This document shows positions 60,995 through 64,000 of a DNA stretch of 64,000 nucleotides, one piece after another. A program made the translations under genes and the position numbers. Source of the DNA: Caballeronia sp. SBC1 (GTDB lineage: Bacteria > Pseudomonadota > Gammaproteobacteria > Burkholderiales > Burkholderiaceae); contig NZ_CP049156.1 of the NCBI RefSeq assembly GCF_011493005.1, positions 1,116,001 through 1,180,000 on the forward strand, written 5' to 3'. The first letter of the stretch is position 1, and each line of letters starts with the position of its first letter. Below the pieces are notes generated by a model. It ran no database searches, was not told the origin of the DNA, and saw only the letters and a program-made list of their open reading frames with translations.

Positions 60995-62182
60995 CTACGC
61001 CCGGCGCGCGTTGAGCACAATCTGCGTGACGACGCCCGCTACCAGGCCCCAGAACGCCGAGCCGATCGACAGCAGCGTCAGTCCCGACGCGGTGACCATG
61101 AACGTGACAAGGGCGGCTTCGCGTTGCCGTGGATCGTTCATCGCATTGGTCAGGCCGCTCATGATCGAGCCAAACAAGGCCAGCGCGGCGACTGACACGA
61201 CCAATGCTTTCGGCATCGACGCGAACAAGGCAGCAATGGTTGCACCGAACACACCGGCCAGGAGATAGAAAATCCCGCACCAGACGGCGGCCATATAGCG
61301 CTTCGACGGGTCTTCGTTGGCTTCGGGGCCGGTGCAGATGGCAGCGGTGATGGCGGCCAGGTTGATGCCGTGAGAACCGAACGGCGCGAGCACCAGAGAG
61401 GCGAGGCCGGTTGTCGCAATCAGCGGCGCCGACGGGGTGTGATAGCCGTCCGCGCGCAGCACGGCGATGCCCGGAACGTTCTGGGAGGCCACCGCGACCA
61501 CGAACAGTGGTATGCCAATACTGATGACCGCCGCGAGCGAGAAGTGCGGCATGGTGAAAACGGGGTGGGCGAGCGCGACGTGGAATTGGCTGAAGTCGAG
61601 CAAACCGAGCGCCCCTGCGGCCACGATGCCGACCACGAGCGTCATGAGAATGGCATAGCGGGGCGCGAGGCGTTTCACGACCAGGTAGGTGAAGAACATC
61701 GCCAGGACGAGGGCGGTCTGGAACTGTGCGGCCTTGAATATCTCGATGCCGATCTCGAACAGGATGCCGGCCAGCAACGCGGCGGCAATGCTGGCGGGGA
61801 TTTTCCGCATGAGCGTATCAAACCAGCCGGTGAGGCCCACGATGGTGAGCAATACCGCACAGACCACGAAAGCGCCGATTGCGTCGGGATACGCCACGTT
61901 CGGGAGCGATGTTACGAGCAGGGCGGCGCCGGGCGTCGACCAGGCGGCAACTATCGGTGCGCGAAACTTGAGCGAAAGGCCGATCGTGCAAAGCGCCATG
62001 CCAATGGAGAGGGCCCAGATCCAGGAGGAGATCTGGGCATCCGAGAGATGGGCGGCGCGCCCGGCCTGGAACATGAGGACGAGCGAACTGGTATAGCCCG
62101 TCATCATGGCGACGAATCCCGCAACAAGCGCGGAGAGGGAGGAGTCGGCGAGGGGGCGGAAGGTCGTGGCGAGCGGATTCAT
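60995..62182 (-). CDS. benE: BenE family benzoate/H+ symporter
   Basis: 395 residues from ATG 62182, ~11-12 helices. FVAMMTGYTSSLVLMFQAG, STPGAALLVTS, VVAVASQNVPGIAVLRADGY and FGSHGINLAAITAAICTGPEANEDPSKRY are the BenE family hallmarks. It imports benzoate or a related aromatic acid with protons across the inner membrane. No benzoate catabolic genes are adjacent, so the substrate is inferred from the family. Confidence 0.92.
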   Translation of the reverse strand: MNPLATTFRPLADSSLSALVAGFVAMMTGYTSSLVLMFQAGRAAHLSDAQISSWIWALSIGMALCTIGLSLKFRAPIVAAWSTPGAALLVTSLPNVAYPDAIGAFVVCAVLLTIVGLTGWFDTLMRKIPASIAAALLAGILFEIGIEIFKAAQFQTALVLAMFFTYLVVKRLAPRYAILMTLVVGIVAAGALGLLDFSQFHVALAHPVFTMPHFSLAAVISIGIPLFVVAVASQNVPGIAVLRADGYHTPSAPLIATTGLASLVLAPFGSHGINLAAITAAICTGPEANEDPSKRYMAAVWCGIFYLLAGVFGATIAALFASMPKALVVSVAALALFGSIMSGLTNAMNDPRQREAALVTFMVTASGLTLLSIGSAFWGLVAGVVTQIVLNARRA

Positions 62183-62367
62183 GCGAAGCCTTGGAGGACA
62201 ATCGCAGATCCTACTGGCCGAATGCAATTAAGGGCAGTGACAGTCTGAAAAAAAATTGCCGTGCCACTTCAAAGCGACGTGAATAAAATTCGCAAAGCCG
62301 GCGGAAAAAGTGCTCGAATGTGTATTGAACCGCGCGCGAGGCAAGAGAGCCGCTCGATCAGCACCGC

Positions 62368-63543
62368 TTATTTGGACAGCGCCCGCATTGCACTTTCAAG
62401 TCCGCCAAGCGTCAACCCAAACATTCGACCGCCAAGTATTTGCCGAATAATCGATACCGATTGCCGATATTCCCACAGCCTTTCCGGTTCAGGATTGAGC
62501 CAGGCGAAATGGGGAAACTGATCGGCAAGTCGTCTCAGCCAAACGGCGCCGGCTTCGGCATTGTTATATTCAACCGATCCGCCGGGTTGCACGACCTCGT
62601 ATGGACTCATGGTTGCATCGCCGACGAAAATCAGCTTTGTATCCGGCGAAAATTTGTGCAGCACATCAAACGTGGCCGTGCGCTCTCCATGCCGTCTCCG
62701 GTTATTTTTCCAGAGATAGTCATAAACGCAGTTGTGGAAGTAATAAAACTCCAGATGCTTGAACTCTGATTTCGCTGCGGAAAAGAGTTCTTCAACGCGC
62801 TTGATATGGTCGTCCATCGACCCGCCTACATCCAGCAGCATCAGAACCTTCACATTATTGTGGCGCTCCGGCACCATCTTCAGATCGAGCCAGCCGGCAT
62901 TGGCGGCGGTACTCCGAATGGTGTCGGGGAGGTCGAGTTCATCGGCGGCGCCTTCGCGCGCGAAACGCCGCAGGCGCCGCAACGCCACTTTGATATTGCG
63001 CGTGCCTATTTCGACCTGATCGTCGTAATCCTTGTACGCGCGTTCATCCCAGACCTTGACCGCCGTGCGGTTGCCCGCGGAATCGCCGCCAATCCGAATT
63101 CCCTCTGGATTAAACCCGCCGTTGCCGAACGGCGACGTTCCGCCTGAACCAATCCACTTGCTGCCGCCTTCGTGCCGTTCATGCTGCTCTTCGAGAAGTT
63201 GCTTCAGCCGGTCCATCAACTTGTCGATACCGCCAAGCGCTTCTATCTGGCGTTTTTCCTCGGGCGTGAAATCCCGTTCCAGTCGCTTTTTGAGCCATTC
63301 GAGCGGCACATTGAACGAATCTTCATCGAGCATCGCGATGCCGTTGAAATAGGCGCCGAACGCCTGATCGAACTTATCGAAGTATTTCTCGTCCTTGATC
63401 AGCGTCATGCGCGCGAGAAAATAGAACTCGTCAATAGACGGCCCGATGACCTTGGCCTTGAGCGCTTCAAGCAGCGTCAGGTATTCCTTGACCGAAACTG
63501 GTAGCTTGGCGCCGCGCAGAGAATAGAAAAAGTCGATCAGCAT
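62368..63543 (-). CDS. VWA domain (CoxE-like) protein
   Basis: 391 residues, AAGGAG before the ATG. N-terminal helical domain: DFFYSLRGAKLPVSVKEYLTLLEAL. Low-complexity Gly-rich linker (~130-160). VWA domain (~230-391) with MIDAS motif DVGGSMD (DxGxS) and FVGDATMSPYE. CoxE-like proteins usually work with a MoxR AAA+ ATPase to activate or assemble metal enzymes. No MoxR gene is seen in the window; the gene immediately upstream encodes a GNAT acetyltransferase. Confidence 0.9.
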   Translation of the reverse strand: MLIDFFYSLRGAKLPVSVKEYLTLLEALKAKVIGPSIDEFYFLARMTLIKDEKYFDKFDQAFGAYFNGIAMLDEDSFNVPLEWLKKRLERDFTPEEKRQIEALGGIDKLMDRLKQLLEEQHERHEGGSKWIGSGGTSPFGNGGFNPEGIRIGGDSAGNRTAVKVWDERAYKDYDDQVEIGTRNIKVALRRLRRFAREGAADELDLPDTIRSTAANAGWLDLKMVPERHNNVKVLMLLDVGGSMDDHIKRVEELFSAAKSEFKHLEFYYFHNCVYDYLWKNNRRRHGERTATFDVLHKFSPDTKLIFVGDATMSPYEVVQPGGSVEYNNAEAGAVWLRRLADQFPHFAWLNPEPERLWEYRQSVSIIRQILGGRMFGLTLGGLESAMRALSK

Positions 63544-63583
63544 GCCGGGCTCCTTGCCCCAATCTGTCGCAGTACGAGTCGCG

Positions 63584-64000
63584 CTATGAGTCGAGCGGCA
63601 AGTCGAACCGCGCTTCGAGTTTCGCGCTCAGATTCGCGCGCACGGCCGGCCACTCGGACTCGATAATCGAAAATACCACCGTATCGCGGTAAATGCCGTC
63701 CCGGCCGATCTGGTGATTGCGCAGAATTCCGTCTTCCTTCGCCCCCAGCCGCGCAATAGCCGCGCGCGATTGACGGTTCATGAAGTGAGTCCGGAATTCG
63801 ACGGCGATAGCCTTCAGCGTATCGAACGCATACGAGAGCAGGAGCAGCTTGGCTTCGGTGTTTATCGCCGTGCGCTGCACGCGTTTTGCGTACCACGTGC
63901 TGCCGATCTCAAGCCGCCGATGGGCCGCTTCAACATTCATATAACGCGTGCTGCCGACCACGTCGCCTGTCCGCACGTCGATGATGGTGAACGGTTGCGC
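63584..64000 (-). CDS. GNAT (RimJ/RimL-type) N-acetyltransferase, 5' end missing
   Basis: At least 138 residues, open to the right edge of the window, so the true N-terminus is outside. FTIIDVRTGDVVGSTRYMNV, RLEIGSTWYAKRVQRTAINTEAKLLLLSYAFDTL, VEFRTHFMNRQSRAAIARLGAKEDGILR and GIYRDTVVFSIIESEWP are typical of the RimJ/RimL-like group (acetyltransf_3). The function is probably acetylation of a protein or small molecule. It stops 40 bases before the VWA gene start, so the two may be cotranscribed. Confidence 0.88.
   Translation of the reverse strand, partial: AQPFTIIDVRTGDVVGSTRYMNVEAAHRRLEIGSTWYAKRVQRTAINTEAKLLLLSYAFDTLKAIAVEFRTHFMNRQSRAAIARLGAKEDGILRNHQIGRDGIYRDTVVFSIIESEWPAVRANLSAKLEARFDLPLDS

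Overview
The window looks like a chromosome segment of a Burkholderia-type betaproteobacterium, most likely Paraburkholderia or Caballeronia. The base composition is GC-rich. The protein set fits the group: single-subunit transaldolase, UbiC, a ParE/ParC pair, MctP with a DUF3311 partner, PA2169-, DUF883-, DUF4142- and DUF4239-type proteins, and MocR regulators. The genus is inferred from gene content only. No phage, insertion sequence or CRISPR array was seen; there is one tRNA gene, tRNA-Arg(CCT).

Layout. 0.3-20 kb: many small envelope, periplasmic and stress-type genes (DUF883, BON, PA2169, glycine-zipper, DUF1488, DUF4142, PfpI), plus otsA, an orphan NtrC-type activator, a solitary rpoN, an MFS exporter, a PEBP protein, a PAS-PAS-GGDEF protein and a TetR regulator. 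20.9-22.4 kb: a pair of small basic/acidic proteins, then three tandem paralogous 57-61 aa proteins. 22.9-29.7 kb: tRNA-Arg, a hybrid sensor kinase broken by a frameshift, a membrane diguanylate cyclase, a DUF4239 protein, a methyltransferase, rubredoxin and a DUF4399 protein. 29.9-36.6 kb: uup, parE, parC. 37-44 kb: a large autotransporter with a regular repeat passenger and a GGDEF-EAL protein. 44.7-49.3 kb: RidA, an aminotransferase, a VOC protein and a MocR regulator. 49.5-55.6 kb: htpG, an Ig-like repeat protein and a compact ubiC / DNA glycosylase / SpeE-like operon. 55.9-64 kb: monocarboxylate symporter, FUSC protein, transaldolase, BenE transporter, VWA (CoxE-like) protein and a GNAT acetyltransferase cut by the window edge.

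Two regulatory patterns stand out. First, nine sites resembling the sigma-54 -24/-12 promoter (TGGCACG-N4-TTGCW) lie in front of genes in the first 21 kb, in the same interval as rpoN and a sigma-54 activator. One is a perfect match (11330) and the otsA site has a single mismatch. The genes behind them (trehalose synthesis, BON/OsmY-like, PfpI, PA2169, small membrane proteins) look like an osmotic or stationary-phase stress set, which in enteric bacteria is usually under RpoS.

Second, each of the three tandem small paralogues at 21.5-22.3 kb carries a sigma-28 (FliA)-like promoter, TAAAG-N14-GCCGTTA, at exactly the same distance from its ATG. The spacing implies leaderless or nearly leaderless mRNAs and puts this unrecognised small-protein family in the flagellar regulon by prediction.
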